From NCBI GenBank assembly GCA_913043255.1, contig CAJWLK010000005.1:110224-159002 (forward strand): a stretch of DNA of 48,779 bases, in the 5' to 3' direction. This DNA comes from an uncultured Gemmatimonadota bacterium. GTDB lineage: Bacteria > Gemmatimonadota > Gemmatimonadetes > Palauibacterales > Palauibacteraceae. Every line of letters starts with the position of its first letter. The stretch's first letter is position 1. Of this stretch, positions 48,508 through 48,779 are shown piece by piece. A program made the translations under genes and the position numbers. The notes under the pieces are model-generated. The model searched no databases. It was given only the letters and a program-made list of their open reading frames with translations, and had not been told where the DNA came from.

Positions 48508-48779
48508 TCATTCCCCTTCTGATCCTTTAGATGCCCTTCGGCTCACCATCTTGGCAATCTGGATATCTTGCACCGCTACTCCCGTGAGGTCGACCACGGT
48601 GATTTGGTCGTCAGTTGTTCGCCCCAGTGCTGGGTCACGGATCACTTGGCCAAGTTCAACGATGTTCTTTTCTTCTAGTAGGTTTTCCCTGATCGCGTGT
48701 GAGATTTCTCCGTGGAGCAGGCACTGAGATCTACTGTCCGCCACGACCAGGTCGGCCTTTTCAAGTAACTTGTGGTCAA
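48508..48779 (-). CDS. Ornithine cyclodeaminase/mu-crystallin family protein, C-terminal part
   Basis: The frame is open to the right edge of the window, so only the last 90 residues or so are seen. They match the C-terminal end of the family: A-D-L-V-V-A-D-S-R-S-Q, then E-L-G-Q-V-I, G-R-T-T-D-D-Q-I-T-V-V-D-L-T-G-V-A-V-Q-D. Members are NAD(P)-dependent: ornithine cyclodeaminase, alanine dehydrogenase or ketimine reductase. Which one applies cannot be told from this piece. It fits the amino-acid catabolism theme of this end. Confidence 0.8.
   Translation of the reverse strand, partial: DHKLLEKADLVVADSRSQCLLHGEISHAIRENLLEEKNIVELGQVIRDPALGRTTDDQITVVDLTGVAVQDIQIAKMVSRRASKGSEGE

Overview
The window reads as a stretch of chromosome from a Gram-negative, aerobically respiring, heterotrophic bacterium. 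Lipoproteins, an LptE-like protein, an outer-membrane barrel protein, cytochromes c and an A1-type cytochrome oxidase support this. The gene mix (bd-like oxidase with cytochromes c, PCP_red-domain proteins, many secreted peptidases and amidohydrolases, frequent GTG/TTG starts, base composition a little above 50% GC by eye) would fit Gemmatimonadota or a neighbouring phylum. That assignment is inference only. I saw no tRNA, rRNA, insertion sequence, CRISPR array or integrase, and no gap above about 250 bases without a gene. The only partial gene is at the right end.

Layout. 1-1660: a thioesterase and two envelope lipoproteins, the second LptE-like. 1733-9113: a tightly overlapping operon for a multisubunit Mrp-type cation/proton antiporter (E, F, G, an MbhD/E-like piece of MrpA, B, C, D, then two further NuoL/M/N-like subunits around a small membrane protein). 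9114-10948: hemC, convergent with a membrane-anchored HmuY-like protein and a small membrane protein. 11078-19317: an unusual cluster holding a P-loop ATPase fused to a PNPOx-like domain, a zinc ribbon-PCP_red protein, a ferredoxin, an ABC transporter, a double-USP protein with PCP_red-like segments, and a radical SAM/SPASM-PCP_red protein. 19314-24385: a CydA-like membrane oxidase without CydB, followed by three cytochromes c. 24442-31030: a cupredoxin-like lipoprotein, cytochrome c oxidase subunits II, I, III and IV, heme O synthase and two membrane proteins. 31027-32267: an RdgB-type pyrophosphatase and a DUF6632-like protein. 32353-48779: a scavenging region with a serine hydrolase, a DapA-like lyase, a cyclic-amide hydrolase, an AGCS transporter, M24, matrixin, S9D and S51 peptidases, an amidohydrolase lipoprotein, an outer-membrane barrel, unknown lipoproteins and a partial ornithine cyclodeaminase.

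How it fits together. The centre (9.1-31 kb) is a respiration and tetrapyrrole island: HemC makes the heme precursor, CtaB makes heme O, and two oxidase systems lie back to back with cytochromes c that could feed either. The best candidate for an undescribed system is the 11.5-19.3 kb cluster. A domain best known from the dark protochlorophyllide reductase (PCP_red) appears in three different proteins there. They are translationally coupled or closely spaced with each other and with the bd-like oxidase. I infer a pathway that modifies, carries or inserts a tetrapyrrole (or another cofactor) for that oxidase. The Mrp operon would couple the proton gradient to sodium, which suits sodium-dependent import by the AGCS transporter.
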